A stretch of DNA of 64,000 bases from Psychrobacillus glaciei (GTDB lineage Bacteria; Bacillota; Bacilli; Bacillales_A; Planococcaceae), in assembly GCF_008973485.1 (NCBI RefSeq), contig NZ_CP031223.1:3162001-3226000 (forward strand). The letters run 5' to 3'. The notes beneath the pieces are model-generated. The model searched no databases. It was given only the letters and a program-made list of their open reading frames with translations, and was not told the DNA's origin. Shown here in pieces: positions 7,971 to 16,882 of this stretch (position 1 is its first letter; every line of letters begins with the position of its first letter). A program made the translations under genes and the position numbers.

Positions 7971-9557
7971 TTATTTATATAACGGAACCTTCCATTTATC
8001 CTGGAGCTCTTGATAACGAGACACAGAAAGTAAATGTAATGTCAGTTCTTTTGGGGTTTCTTCTAAACCATCTGTTAGGAAGTTGATGGTCCGCTTATAG
8101 CTATTATTATTTTCTTTTTCAGTCTTTGTAGAGTCATTTGCTAACCTAACATAAGACTTACCAGTATCATCCATTAATGCCCATACACCAAGTTCTGCAG
8201 CATCATCTTCTTTTCTGCCTTCCATTACAATTTGAAGAATTGATGAATCACCTTGCTTGACACTAGTCTGTAATTCAGCGTTTGTAATACTAACTAAATT
8301 ACCTTCATATTCAAATGAAACAGGTACATCCTTTATTTTTTTAGGATTAAATTTAACAGAGTAATTGCTAGGAACCGATTTGTAAACACCATCTAAGACA
8401 AAGGTAAGTTTGCTATCAACCTTCTGAGGTACAAAAGATTCTTTCGATACTGTATAGCCTAATAATCCTCCGTTACGACCAGAACTTAGAATAAGCCCAT
8501 TGTCCCACGGTTGATTTGTGAAAAAGGGGTGATGTTTAAAAATAGACTTATTTTGTTCGTTTTCTAGATGGTAGTGAATAAACGTATTATAAATACCAAA
8601 AGTGCTTACATCTTCTCCAAATTTTTCTACTATCGATTTGACTTGTTCATCTATTACTGCTTGTTCTTCCATTAAGAAGGAAGTTTCATATAACAATGTA
8701 GTCGACGAAGAAGCAAATTGAATTTCTTTTAAATTGATGGTAATTCCATCAATATTTTTTGTCATATTATTTAGAGGGGTTGACGTCGTGTATAAACTGC
8801 TATTAGTTAAATCCACTGGCACCTCTAGTTTCCATTTCCCAATTTTACCATTCATCTCAACAAAATTTAACTTGATAGTTATATTCTCTAAATCATCTTC
8901 ATTTAGAGGAACTTGAATTAAATTATAATCTCGGCCTCTATCCATATGATAACCAATACCTATATTGTTTTTTCCATTATAACCAGTAACAGAAATTCTA
9001 TTGTTTCGATTAGAATCATTTATATTTGGTCTCTGGGCTATGCCGTTTTCATCTATGATTTGAATTGATATTGCAACACGAGAAGAATCTACAAATATAT
9101 CCTCTACCTTTAGAGTAAGACCTTGGTCATTTACTTCTAAGTTTACTCTTTCTTCCAAACCTTTTTCCGCTGCCATTCTCAATCCTTTATCTACTTGTTC
9201 AGTACTAAACATGCCCCCTATAAACTGAGCAAAGGTAGGGCTTAAGGTAGCTGTTAAACCAAGTGCAAACACAATTCCCGCTGCTAAAAGTAAAGCGCGT
9301 TTCCAAGGTCGACTTTTTCTTCGTGCAATCTTTGGTACGTATGGTTCAAGCTGTTCCAAAACAAGAGATGCAAAGTTATCAGGTAATGTTTGAGTTTGTA
9401 ATGTCTCTATTAAAAATTGTTGTTCGTCTTTAAACAATTGAACAATACCTCTACAATTATCACAGGTTTTTAAATGTATGTTTAATTGAGCATGCTCCTG
9501 TTCTGTTAGCAGGTCATCAACATATTGGGTAAGTTTATCTTCCTTCGGACAGTTCAT
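7971..9557 (-). CDS. anti-sigma factor, zf-HC2 plus DUF4179
   Basis: Protein of 528 residues. The N-terminal 50 residues hold an anti-sigma zinc finger (His and two Cys in HLKTCDNC), then a cytoplasmic linker. One transmembrane helix lies near residues 85-110 (WKRALLLAAGIVFALGLTA), followed by a large extracytoplasmic beta-rich region of the DUF4179/DUF5643 type. It overlaps the end of the ECF sigma gene by 23 bases and has its own AAGGAGG, which indicates translational coupling. It most likely holds the sigma factor at the membrane until an envelope signal releases it. Confidence 0.87.
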   Translation of the reverse strand: MNCPKEDKLTQYVDDLLTEQEHAQLNIHLKTCDNCRGIVQLFKDEQQFLIETLQTQTLPDNFASLVLEQLEPYVPKIARRKSRPWKRALLLAAGIVFALGLTATLSPTFAQFIGGMFSTEQVDKGLRMAAEKGLEERVNLEVNDQGLTLKVEDIFVDSSRVAISIQIIDENGIAQRPNINDSNRNNRISVTGYNGKNNIGIGYHMDRGRDYNLIQVPLNEDDLENITIKLNFVEMNGKIGKWKLEVPVDLTNSSLYTTSTPLNNMTKNIDGITINLKEIQFASSSTTLLYETSFLMEEQAVIDEQVKSIVEKFGEDVSTFGIYNTFIHYHLENEQNKSIFKHHPFFTNQPWDNGLILSSGRNGGLLGYTVSKESFVPQKVDSKLTFVLDGVYKSVPSNYSVKFNPKKIKDVPVSFEYEGNLVSITNAELQTSVKQGDSSILQIVMEGRKEDDAAELGVWALMDDTGKSYVRLANDSTKTEKENNNSYKRTINFLTDGLEETPKELTLHLLSVSRYQELQDKWKVPLYK

Positions 9558-10101
9558 AAAAATAGCCTCCTTCCCGTTTTACGGTATCTCTCATTTTTTT
9601 CTTAGCCCGATGAAGTTTATTCCGAACGTCTGATAGAGGTACTTCTACTAGTTCACTTATTTCATCATAGCTTAATTCATTTATATAACGTAAAAGGATA
9701 ATCATCCGCTCGTCCTCTGGTAGGGTTGAGACTAGTCTTTCTATTTGCCTACTTTTCTCTTTTTTTAAGAAAATAATTTCCGGATGATTTGTATTAACTA
9801 CTTTTTCTTCATTTATTTCTACTTGCTTCATTTGATAGCTTTTCTTTCTGAACTCATCCATACAATGATTGATCGCCACCCGATACATCCAAGAAGCAAA
9901 TATTCCATTTCTATCATATTTACCAAGTTGGTTATACACTTTAATAAATACCTCTTGTACTAAGTCCTGTGCATTCTGTGGATTTCTTGTCATCCTCAGA
10001 ATCGTCGCATAGAGCGGATTTTTATATTTATTAATAATGTGTGCGTAAGCTTGCTTATTGCCAGATAGCACTTCTTCGATCCAATGTACCTCTTCTTCCA
10101 T
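9535..10101 (-). CDS. ECF-type RNA polymerase sigma factor
   Basis: Protein of 188 residues. Region 2 lies at about 20-90 (LYATILRMTRNPQNAQDLVQ, then SWMYRVAINHCMDEFR) and region 4 at about 120-175 (LPEDERMIILLRYINELSYD, EVPLSDVRNKLHRAKK). AAGGAGG precedes the ATG. Promoter-distal partner is the DUF4179 anti-sigma, so this is a classical ECF/anti-sigma pair. It is similar in size to SigM/SigV/SigW of Bacillus but not assignable to one of them. Autoregulation is expected; I could not firmly identify the promoter. Confidence 0.9.
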   Translation of the reverse strand: MEEEVHWIEEVLSGNKQAYAHIINKYKNPLYATILRMTRNPQNAQDLVQEVFIKVYNQLGKYDRNGIFASWMYRVAINHCMDEFRKKSYQMKQVEINEEKVVNTNHPEIIFLKKEKSRQIERLVSTLPEDERMIILLRYINELSYDEISELVEVPLSDVRNKLHRAKKKMRDTVKREGGYFYELSEGR

Positions 10102-10429
10102 AGTGTCCTCCTTCTAAAACGAACATGCGCATGTTTCGCTTTTCTCCCTCATCTATCATAACGAGTTCAACCGTACGATAATTTCATGTTTGAAGAAAAT
10201 AATTTTAAACAAATAAAAAAACGTGACCATACTCCAAGACTATGGACACAGAAATTAAGTTTTTTTCTGAGCAATCACCCTTCAAAAAATATCCTATTCG
10301 CTAAGCTGTTGCCTGACTATTATTAATAGGAGTATGTCTGTTATTCAAAATTATATAGGAATTCATTGGATTACTTTTAACATTGGACAATAAACTAAAA
10401 TTCATTTTCAATCTCTGGTATCTGATTAC
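10102..10429. other. intergenic, upstream of the sigma operon
   Basis: No gene was found. The minus strand near 10160-10185 holds TTGAACTCG and AT-rich DNA that could serve the sigma operon. Nothing else is recognisable. Confidence 0.4.
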
Positions 10430-10458
10430 TTGAAAAACAAATAATTCAAACGTATACT
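10430..10458 (+). promoter_or_regulatory. sigma-A promoter for an antisense RNA
   Basis: TTGAAA (10430-10435), a 17-base spacer and TATACT (10453-10458). This is a near-consensus promoter firing rightwards into the 3' end of the toxin transcript, with a start expected near 10465. Confidence 0.7.
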
Positions 10459-10474
10459 AAAGGTAACATCTGAG

Positions 10475-10516
10475 TAAAATAAAAAAGGTCATTTGATGCG
10501 TTAACATCAAACGACC
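10475..10516 (-). terminator. terminator of the toxin mRNA
   Basis: GGTCGTTTGATG pairs with CATCAAATGACC, followed on the minus strand by TTTTTTATTTTA. Confidence 0.75.
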
Positions 10517-10563
10517 AAATATAATAGTAGGTTCCCTTCAAGGGGGATTGGCTATTGAATAGG

Positions 10564-10608
10564 TAATAACCCATCGAGCACTCAACTCAAGGATGGGTTA
10601 TTTTTTAT
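10564..10608 (+). terminator. terminator of the antisense RNA
   Basis: TAATAACCCATC pairs with GATGGGTTATT, followed by TTTTTTA on the plus strand. The stem overlaps the toxin stop codon on the other strand. Confidence 0.8.
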
Positions 10609-10681
10609 GGTTAAATGACAGAATTACTACGACCAATGTTGCAAAAGCTACTGCGAACATCAATACTTCGAATACTGACAC
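10598..10681 (-). CDS. type I toxin, holin-like (TxpA/Hol-Tox type)
   Basis: A 27-residue peptide starting at GTG (10681): VSVFEVLMFAVAFATLVVVI, then LSFNHKK. It has a short N-terminus with Phe-Glu, one hydrophobic helix and a basic C-terminus. This is the signature of the putative holin-like toxins (PF16935-type) found in Bacilli. It is preceded by a strong hairpin (CCCACA/TGTGGG, 10693-10707) and no clear ribosome binding site, fitting tight translational control. An antisense RNA overlaps its 3' end. An in-frame GTG two codons earlier is an alternative start. Confidence 0.75.
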   Translation of the reverse strand: MSVFEVLMFAVAFATLVVVILSFNHKK

Positions 10682-10811
10682 TAGCACCACAGGCCCACAC
10701 GATGTGGGTCATGGAGACGTTGCCGCTGGATGCGGCGAACTTAGTCTCCCTTCCAATAATTCGTACGGGAGTGAGCTAACCACCCTTGAGCTACCAATCT
10801 ATTATCCTTTA

Positions 10812-10820
10812 ATTATAACA
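10812..10820 (-). promoter_or_regulatory. extended -10 promoter of the toxin mRNA
   Basis: On the minus strand TGTTATAAT is an extended -10 element. Transcription would start near 10805 and give a 5' leader of about 120 nt containing several GC-rich hairpins, followed by the toxin. No good -35 is seen. Confidence 0.5.
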
Positions 10821-10829
10821 CACATATGT

Positions 10830-11118
10830 TCTATTAAGTATTTTAATCGCACCTTGTTTTTGTATTTCCATCCAGTCGCAATTTACTAATAATACAACTT
10901 AACTATTTATTGCAAATTACTCAGAACGGAAGCTTTTTATCCTCTTGATTATTATCTTTTAATTCTCCAAACGTTATCACTTAGTAACTCCACATTCGTT
11001 TATCCCTACGTTGAGGTATTAACTTTAAACTAATCACATAACATCGACTTCCATACTTTTCTAGAGACTAAGATATTGTAAATGTTTGAATTAAGCAGTT
11101 TTCATCATCAACTATTTC
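10830..11118. other. intergenic, nothing recognised
   Basis: AT-rich DNA between the toxin promoter and the GNAT gene; no gene or clear element seen. Confidence 0.5.
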
Positions 11119-11120
11119 AT

Positions 11121-11558
11121 TTACTCATCAAATTCAATATTTAGTTGCTCATAAATCTTCTTCCAAAATGAAACTGCCGGTAGATTTTCTTCAAGCTCGA
11201 TTACAAAGTACTTGCCACGTTTTTCTTTAAATAATTTTTCTAAAGCTTTGCTACCGAATCCTTTCCCCTTGTACTTATTTAGTATGAAAATATCATTCAC
11301 CCCGAAATCACTTTCCTTTTTCAGAAAAGGTCGTTCTAATAGCAGTAAAAAACCAATAATATTATTCTCGTTCTTTATGAAATAGGGTAAAATTCCTTCT
11401 ACATTCCAGAAAGCATCTAAATCCTCAAAATGAAAAAAACCATCTATTCCAATATCAATATTTATTGTGAACCTTGAAAGGTCATGAAGATATAGTGCAT
11501 ATAAATTACGTAAAATTGGTGCTTCTGTTTCTGATACTAGTTGAAGGTCAATATTCAA
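11121..11558 (-). CDS. GNAT-family N-acetyltransferase
   Basis: Protein of 145 residues with a compact GNAT fold. The acetyl-CoA pyrophosphate loop is near residue 100 (NKYKGKGFGSKALEKLF), preceded by the strand FGVNDIFIL, and the C-terminus has the usual SFWKKIYEQL helix. It transfers an acetyl group to an unknown amine substrate in the cytoplasm. No operon partner is obvious. Confidence 0.82.
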   Translation of the reverse strand: MNIDLQLVSETEAPILRNLYALYLHDLSRFTINIDIGIDGFFHFEDLDAFWNVEGILPYFIKNENNIIGFLLLLERPFLKKESDFGVNDIFILNKYKGKGFGSKALEKLFKEKRGKYFVIELEENLPAVSFWKKIYEQLNIEFDE

Positions 11559-11677
11559 TTTTTATTTCCCCTTTAAAAACTTTATAAATCCAAGTCATTT
11601 AGTAAGAATAAAGCGAGGTGGAGGAGCAAAGCTTATTAAAGTACACACTTCTATCCTTGTTATTAGTTAAGATTCTT

Positions 11678-11809
11678 TCATACACGAAATATTACTCTTG
11701 GGAAGAAAATAATTACGTTCCAAATTACATTGGCTATTACTGAATTTAACAATTCATTTATTATACTTCTAAAAAATCCATCTTCATTCTTTTTTTGTTT
11801 TTGCTTCAT
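11678..11809 (-). CDS. small basic protein with one membrane segment, hypothetical
   Basis: A 43-residue frame starting MKQKQKKNEDGFF with a hydrophobic C-terminal half (VIANVIWNVIIFFPRVIF). AGAGG lies a short way upstream of the ATG at 11809. A longer frame reaching 11887 overlaps the methyltransferase gene and is less likely. Function unknown; weak call. Confidence 0.45.
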   Translation of the reverse strand: MKQKQKKNEDGFFRSIINELLNSVIANVIWNVIIFFPRVIFRV

Positions 11810-11843
11810 TTTTCTAGCCTCTTCGCTTCTTTGTTTACCTATT

Positions 11844-12680
11844 TCATTTGAGCATACCGTTGTTATGAGAATCCTTTTTTCTACCAACGTAAAGTAGATG
11901 AGATGATACTCCTAGGGTATAAGGGTCAGCTGCTTGCTGTATTATTAAATTGATAATCTTTTCTACCTCTTTTTCTCCTTTATCTCTCCAATGGTTCCAA
12001 CTTTCATTATTTAAAATTGCTCCTACATTTGAACCTATTAACTCTAAAGTTTCAAATCCTTGCGCTTCCATAAACGGTTTTATTTCATCAATATTAATAT
12101 AATAAGCACCTGTAAAACGTCCATCATCTGCATGGTTAAAGCAACCCGTTTGAGAAAATTGAGTGATGGAATCCATGTTATCGTTTGGTTTCCAATTCTC
12201 TGGAGATATAAGGGAAGAAAAGATATGCCTAATTCGAGACATGAAAGCTACAAAAACAATTCCATCTTTTTTAGTAACTCTATATAATTCTTCCACTGCT
12301 TTAATACGATCATTTTCTTCTTGTAAATGATACATAGGGCCAAGCATTAACGTCGCTTCGAACTGATTATCTTCCAGTTTGTTAAGCTCTCTAGCATCGG
12401 AAACATAAAATCCTTTAAACTGTTCTATTAAATCAAGTTCTTTTGCTTTATTTTCTGCAATTTCTACAAGTTTTGGTGTTAAATCAGTTAATGTTACCTT
12501 ATAGCCTTCTTTAGCCAGTTCCATCGAGTATTTTCCTGGTCCAGCTCCATTATCCAATACACAACCATTTTTAGGCATATGCTTTTTTATGTAATGCCAA
12601 TTCACTTGAAATTCAATTGGTTCTCTATCAAGTCGTCCCCATTCATCGAAACGTTGATAGTAATTAATAATATTACTCAT
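11844..12680 (-). CDS. class I SAM-dependent methyltransferase
   Basis: Protein of 278 residues. Motif I VLDNGAGPGKYSMEL is at about residue 42 and the acidic residue of motif II in TLTDLTPKLVEIA. Motif IV is in EATLMLGPMYHL, followed by a long C-terminal lid. Substrate unknown; such orphan methyltransferases act on small molecules. The start is preceded by AGGTG. Confidence 0.85.
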   Translation of the reverse strand: MSNIINYYQRFDEWGRLDREPIEFQVNWHYIKKHMPKNGCVLDNGAGPGKYSMELAKEGYKVTLTDLTPKLVEIAENKAKELDLIEQFKGFYVSDARELNKLEDNQFEATLMLGPMYHLQEENDRIKAVEELYRVTKKDGIVFVAFMSRIRHIFSSLISPENWKPNDNMDSITQFSQTGCFNHADDGRFTGAYYINIDEIKPFMEAQGFETLELIGSNVGAILNNESWNHWRDKGEKEVEKIINLIIQQAADPYTLGVSSHLLYVGRKKDSHNNGMLK

Positions 12681-12732
12681 ACATTCACCTGCATTCTTTT
12701 TAGTTACTTACGCCGATTTTTCTACTAACTTA

Positions 12733-12945
12733 TTAGTGTAGTCCATATTTTAAAATTTGAAATCTAATACCTTCATTACCAAACGTAAACCAGAATAATA
12801 ACAACCAAACAATAACTCCCATAATCAGACTAAACCAAGCAAAGTACTTATTTGCTTTATATAATATGGGGTACAAGGCAATTAACAACGCTCCGAACGC
12901 AAGTGTAATTACTACTGCAAGTTGTCCTGTCAAAGTTTCAAACAT
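12733..12945 (-). CDS. two-helix membrane protein, hypothetical
   Basis: Protein of 70 residues with two hydrophobic helices (about 8-28 and 36-56) and a strong GGGAGG before the ATG. No family recognised. It is near a second small membrane protein (12994-13311), possibly in one transcript. Confidence 0.65.
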   Translation of the reverse strand: MFETLTGQLAVVITLAFGALLIALYPILYKANKYFAWFSLIMGVIVWLLLFWFTFGNEGIRFQILKYGLH

Positions 12946-12993
12946 TAATTTTAATTCCTCCCAATTACGATATTTCCAACAAAATACTCCAAC

Positions 12994-13311
12994 TCAAAAC
13001 GGATTCTTCCCTAGATAGAACGGAATAAAAACAACATAAATGGACACAAAAAAAAGCATCCAAAACACAATAGACTTTGCCCGTTCACTATAAAATGCAT
13101 TGTTTTTTTGGAAGAATAGCCTTCGTATCATTGTGTAGAAAAAAAACAACAGGTAAGAAACGCCAAACCAATTGACCCAGACATTACCCAAGAAAGGAAT
13201 ACCAGAATTTTCATAGATAACTCTTAAACCATTTTCAGTTAAAACCAAGCCTAGAATCAAATAAATGATGATTTCGGTAGCAATAAAAAAAGACATCTTC
13301 AAAGTAGCCAT
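12994..13311 (-). CDS. small membrane protein, hypothetical
   Basis: Protein of 105 residues with three hydrophobic segments (about 5-25, 40-60 and 80-100). The chosen start MATLKMSFF follows AAAAAAGGGAG. An ATG 18 codons upstream has no ribosome binding site. Family not recognised. Confidence 0.65.
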   Translation of the reverse strand: MATLKMSFFIATEIIIYLILGLVLTENGLRVIYENSGIPFLGNVWVNWFGVSYLLFFFYTMIRRLFFQKNNAFYSERAKSIVFWMLFFVSIYVVFIPFYLGKNPF

Positions 13312-13381
13312 TATATTTCTCCCTTTTTTTATTTTGGTCCCATCCAAATCAAAATTCAGTTTCATCCAAGATAAAAAGCTT

Positions 13382-13879
13382 TTACATTACATGAAATTTC
13401 AGAGCATTGTTTAGTATTTCTTGATATAGTTCATGCCAATCATGATAATAATCTTTCACTTCATCTGGATCTATAAAGACCCTTTGCACTGATTCATAAG
13501 TTGCATCAAATGCATATATTTCGGTAATATCCATTCGATAGAAAACCTGATATCCTACCTTTGGATATGGACTATTTTCATCCCATGTAGGATTATCATG
13601 GTGGTCAACAATCATATAACCGAGCAAATGACATTCTCCGCTGACATAACCTTCTTCCATTGCTTCTCGTTTGAAGCATTCCTCAGAAGTTTCACCTAAC
13701 TCGATATGACCTCCAGGAAAATCCCATCCTCTATGATTTAAGTCAACTAATACTAATTTGTTATTGTGAAAACAAAAACCATGGACACTAGTAATTAAAT
13801 TCTGATCAGGAAGTTGATTATCCCTCTTCCACGTTAATTTAACGTTTGACTCACCCCAATTAACATATGTTGTAGTCAT
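13382..13879 (-). CDS. NUDIX hydrolase
   Basis: Protein of 165 residues. The NUDIX box starts at GGHIELGETSEE (about residue 56) and contains the REAMEEG core. It is expected to hydrolyse a nucleoside diphosphate linked to another group. The start codon overlaps the stop of the preceding small membrane gene (ATGA), so the two are translationally coupled. Confidence 0.85.
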   Translation of the reverse strand: MTTTYVNWGESNVKLTWKRDNQLPDQNLITSVHGFCFHNNKLVLVDLNHRGWDFPGGHIELGETSEECFKREAMEEGYVSGECHLLGYMIVDHHDNPTWDENSPYPKVGYQVFYRMDITEIYAFDATYESVQRVFIDPDEVKDYYHDWHELYQEILNNALKFHVM

Positions 13880-14085
13880 ACTCTTTTTTCTCCATAAGCA
13901 TTATTTTTCGATTTTCTTTCAAACATATAAAAGATTAGTAATCCTCCGCTCAAAAACAAGGGAAAACCTATTAGAAAGTACGCGATATTATTTTTTTTAA
14001 TGTCAAAGAAATTAGATAGATATAGAAAAAGAACTCCCCATAGAAAAAAAGTTATGAGCTTTAGCAAATTTTCCTTTTTATTCAT
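13876..14085 (-). CDS. two-helix membrane protein, hypothetical
   Basis: Protein of 69 residues starting MNKKENLLK after GGAGGAATGGTGAT. Two hydrophobic helices (about 10-27 and 35-55) with a basic tail. An upstream in-frame ATG is ignored because the strong ribosome binding site lies between. Coupled to the NUDIX gene by a 4-base overlap. Confidence 0.65.
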   Translation of the reverse strand: MNKKENLLKLITFFLWGVLFLYLSNFFDIKKNNIAYFLIGFPLFLSGGLLIFYMFERKSKNNAYGEKRV

Positions 14086-14284
14086 ATCACCATTCCTCCA
14101 ATGTATTCCAAAATCCACAACCCCTCCTAAAGCTTTGGTTCTCATATTACGTAAGAGAAGAACTGGAAGCCAGGAGTCCCATTTTGTGTTTTAGGAAAGT
14201 GCTTTAGTACGAATTTCAATAAATCTGTCCCATTTCCCAACCCACTATAATTTTGATTAACCACAATACTCTTTGTAATTATTA

Positions 14285-14695
14285 TTAGATATGTTCCTCT
14301 AACTCCCGAACTATCTCCCATTTTTTATCAATGTACTCCCAATTTTCTATTGTAAAAAATCTTGCTAGTTCCTTGCTTTCTTTTTCAATAATTAGTTCAT
14401 AAAATACAACAAAACTTTCAAGGTTCCTCATTCGAATAACTCTATTTTCAAATCGCTTTTTAGCTCCTAAAAGTGCATTGACAGATTGACGCATTCCATC
14501 AATTGCTTCCTCACGGTTAAGAGTAGAAGGCTTGTCATCCTTTTTGTTAAAAAACGTGACAAAATAATTATCTGACATAATTTCTACCTTAGAAGTATCT
14601 CCAGTGAGCATGGCAAGATCCCATTCTTTCAAAAACTCATCATGTATTTTTGTAAAATATTCAACTGTATGAAGTAAATTGCCTTTGCTTTTCAT
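14285..14695 (-). CDS. NTF2-like/DUF4440-type protein
   Basis: Protein of 136 residues starting MKSKGNLLHTVEYF after GAGGGGG. Pattern of an initial helix (TKIHDEFLKEWDLAM), a short segment with LTGDTSK, then beta strands ending in WEIVRELEEHI. This looks like a small NTF2-fold (SnoaL/DUF4440) domain. The fold assignment is by pattern only; no activity can be claimed. Confidence 0.55.
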   Translation of the reverse strand: MKSKGNLLHTVEYFTKIHDEFLKEWDLAMLTGDTSKVEIMSDNYFVTFFNKKDDKPSTLNREEAIDGMRQSVNALLGAKKRFENRVIRMRNLESFVVFYELIIEKESKELARFFTIENWEYIDKKWEIVRELEEHI

Positions 14696-14788
14696 TATTA
14701 TCCCCCTCATTAAATCCTTTTTTAAAATTTCTCCCACAGTGCTGTTACTCATTAGACAAGGAAAAAGTTTCGATATTCGGTCATTTCA

Positions 14789-15349
14789 CTATAGAATCTT
14801 AGAATAATTATCTTTCCACTCCTGCTCTAAAATGCTGTATAAAAAAGAATCTCTCCAACCACCTTTTATTAATAAATCTTCACGCATTCTACCTTTTAAA
14901 GTCATTCCCACCTTTTCTAACACCTTGGATGAAGCTATATTTCGGGGGGCACAGGTTGCATAAATACCATGCAGTTGAAATTGTTTAAAACCAAATGCTA
15001 TCAAGTGTTTTGCCACTTCAGTTGCAATCCCCTTGCCCCAAAAATCTGGATTGATAATATATCTAATCTCTCCTGATTTATTTCGATTGTCTCGAATATT
15101 AAACTCTCCTGCGCCAATCATTCTTTCATTTTCCTTTTCAATTATCGCAAAAACAAAACGTGTTCTTTCTTCCCTTTTAGCATCTCTCAGAACTTGCTTT
15201 ACAAAATCCTTTGATTCCATTTCGGTATTCGGACCCCATGGTTGATACTGACAAACCATCTCTTTTGAAGCATATTCATGAACATCTATCCAATCTTTTT
15301 CTTCCATTTCACGTAAAATTACTCTTTCACTTATAAAAACTTCTCTCAT
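14789..15349 (-). CDS. GNAT acetyltransferase, RimJ/RimL type
   Basis: Protein of 186 residues. It opens with SERVILREMEEKDW, typical of the Acetyltransf_3 family. The acetyl-CoA loop is in DFWGKGIATEVAKHLIAF and the conserved NIASSKVLEKVGM follows. Members acetylate ribosomal protein N-termini or small amines; the target is unknown. Confidence 0.87.
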   Translation of the reverse strand: MREVFISERVILREMEEKDWIDVHEYASKEMVCQYQPWGPNTEMESKDFVKQVLRDAKREERTRFVFAIIEKENERMIGAGEFNIRDNRNKSGEIRYIINPDFWGKGIATEVAKHLIAFGFKQFQLHGIYATCAPRNIASSKVLEKVGMTLKGRMREDLLIKGGWRDSFLYSILEQEWKDNYSKIL

Positions 15350-15409
15350 ATCTGTATCCCCTACACTATATTATTTCCTTAACAATGAATATTTCCCCAA
15401 GTGGTTATA

Positions 15410-15733
15410 TTATAATTTAACCACTTGTTTTTTAGTAAAATACCTTTCTCCATTCAATTGAATACAAGGAATAAACTTATACGTATCAAAGCTTGTATAG
15501 GATGCTCTTTCAAAGTTTTGATTCTTTATCAACTTATTAAATTGTTCTACATCCATACTCAAATATGCTGCAACTTCTATTGCTGTAAGTAATTCATTTT
15601 CCCGTACCTCTACTGTATGTATTAGGTCTTTAAGTTCTAAAGTTAAGTTATTACTTTTACCAAGTTGAAATGCTAAGAAAATAATAGCTATGCTCAATAA
15701 AATAATGGAGACAGATAAAAAATGCTTACTCAT
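15410..15733 (-). CDS. membrane-anchored helix-turn-helix-like protein, hypothetical
   Basis: Protein of 107 residues with an N-terminal signal-anchor helix (about 4-24). A C-terminal segment resembles the MerR/excisionase helix-turn-helix (LTAIEVAAYLSMDVEQFNKL) with a wing ending YFTKKQVVKL. GGAGTGAATTT precedes the ATG. The membrane anchoring of such a domain is unusual; function unknown. Confidence 0.6.
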   Translation of the reverse strand: MSKHFLSVSIILLSIAIIFLAFQLGKSNNLTLELKDLIHTVEVRENELLTAIEVAAYLSMDVEQFNKLIKNQNFERASYTSFDTYKFIPCIQLNGERYFTKKQVVKL

Positions 15734-15906
15734 AAATTCACTCCTCTATCTAATTGTATTCTCCAAAACTGGTATTATCTCCTTTAATCTTTTCCAACAA
15801 AAAATGAGCACCTAATTGGCACTCATTTCATTTTCAATATAATTTAGTATTTGAGTTAATTTCATAAATAGCAGGTAATTATTAAAACACGAATAATCAT
15901 TTTTTT

Positions 15907-16005
15907 TGATTGGAGCGACAGTCGGCGACTCCAGACAGATGGGACATCGCAAACGACGCGAATGCGGCGCCCCCGCGGAAAGCGTCCGACGATAGCGGAA
16001 ATCAT
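15907..16005 (-). repeat. GC-rich interspersed repeat, type 1, inverted copy
   Basis: Reads GATTGGAGCGACAGTCGGCG ... GCGGAAAGCGTCC ... AGCGGAAATC, the reverse complement layout of the copies at 2963-3290 and 5151-5230. Confidence 0.65.
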
Positions 16006-16174
16006 GCTGATTCATGAAGAATATATTATACGTATTCTAACATTGAAATTTTATATTGTTCGTGTTTTATATTCCAACTATAAATTATGCAATTGATTCA
16101 TTTAAGTACCCCTATACATCTACAGCAATATTTTTTGCATATTATAGTTGTAATAAATATAGGAGGTTATTTAA

Positions 16175-16882
16175 GTGTCTAAAAATTATTTAGATTTATT
16201 AGCTTATTTCGGAATTGGCGGTGCTCACCCTGGTGGTTACTCTTTAACTCAATCTTTATTGGAAAATGTAAACATTCAACGCACTGAATCTGTACTTGAT
16301 ATTGGTTGCGGAACGGGACAGACAGCAGCTTTCTTAGCCGAACAATTTGATTGCCATGTTACTGCTGTTGATAATCACCCAATAATGGTAGAAAAAGCTA
16401 TTGAAAGATTCAAAGAGAATGGCTTCTCAGTAAAGGTAATAGAAGGAGATGCACAAAATTTAAATTTTCCAGATAGTACATTTGACTTTATTATCTCGGA
16501 GTCAGTCATCGTTTTTACTGATATATCAAAGACGTTAAACGAACTTTCCAGAGTGCTAAAAAGTGGAGGAAGTATGATAATGATTGAAATGACTGCTGAA
16601 CAAAATCTGTCCGAAGAATTACGAGGGAAAGTTTGTAACCTTTACGGCATAAATGACATTTTAAATGAAGAAGAATGGATATCGAAATTACAACAAGTAG
16701 GATTTACTCAAATCGAAATTATAAATACTCCATCTGGACTTATTCCAAGTGAAATTAATGATATTAACCAATCGAAAAACATAAATATGGAGTTGTTTGA
16801 ATTATGGGAGAAACATAACCAATTTACCCTTCAAAACAGTCACTTAATAGGCTATCGAGTTTTTAAATGTTACCTCAAATGA
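16175..16882 (+). CDS. class I SAM-dependent methyltransferase
   Basis: Protein of 235 residues from a GTG start after ATAGGAGG. Motif I VLDIGCGTGQTAAFLA is at about residue 39, motif II in TAVDNHPIMVEKA, then DAQNLNFPDSTFDFIISESV. Methyltransf_11-type domain. Substrate unknown. Its 3' end overlaps the convergent DUF2268 gene by 8 bases. Confidence 0.87.
   Translation: MSKNYLDLLAYFGIGGAHPGGYSLTQSLLENVNIQRTESVLDIGCGTGQTAAFLAEQFDCHVTAVDNHPIMVEKAIERFKENGFSVKVIEGDAQNLNFPDSTFDFIISESVIVFTDISKTLNELSRVLKSGGSMIMIEMTAEQNLSEELRGKVCNLYGINDILNEEEWISKLQQVGFTQIEIINTPSGLIPSEINDINQSKNINMELFELWEKHNQFTLQNSHLIGYRVFKCYLK

Larger units (their letters stand above)
10465..10608 (+). ncRNA. candidate antisense antitoxin RNA
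   Basis: A transcript from the 10430-10458 promoter to the terminator at 10564-10608 would be about 140 nt. It would be fully complementary to the last codons and 3' untranslated part of the toxin mRNA coming the other way. This is the RatA/TxpA geometry of type I toxin-antitoxin loci. Inferred from promoter, terminator and overlap. Confidence 0.6.

Noticed and set aside
10593-10889. 98-codon plus-strand frame over the toxin locus
   Set aside because: It is the antisense of the toxin mRNA; composition (Asn/Thr-rich) is an artefact of the opposite hydrophobic codons.
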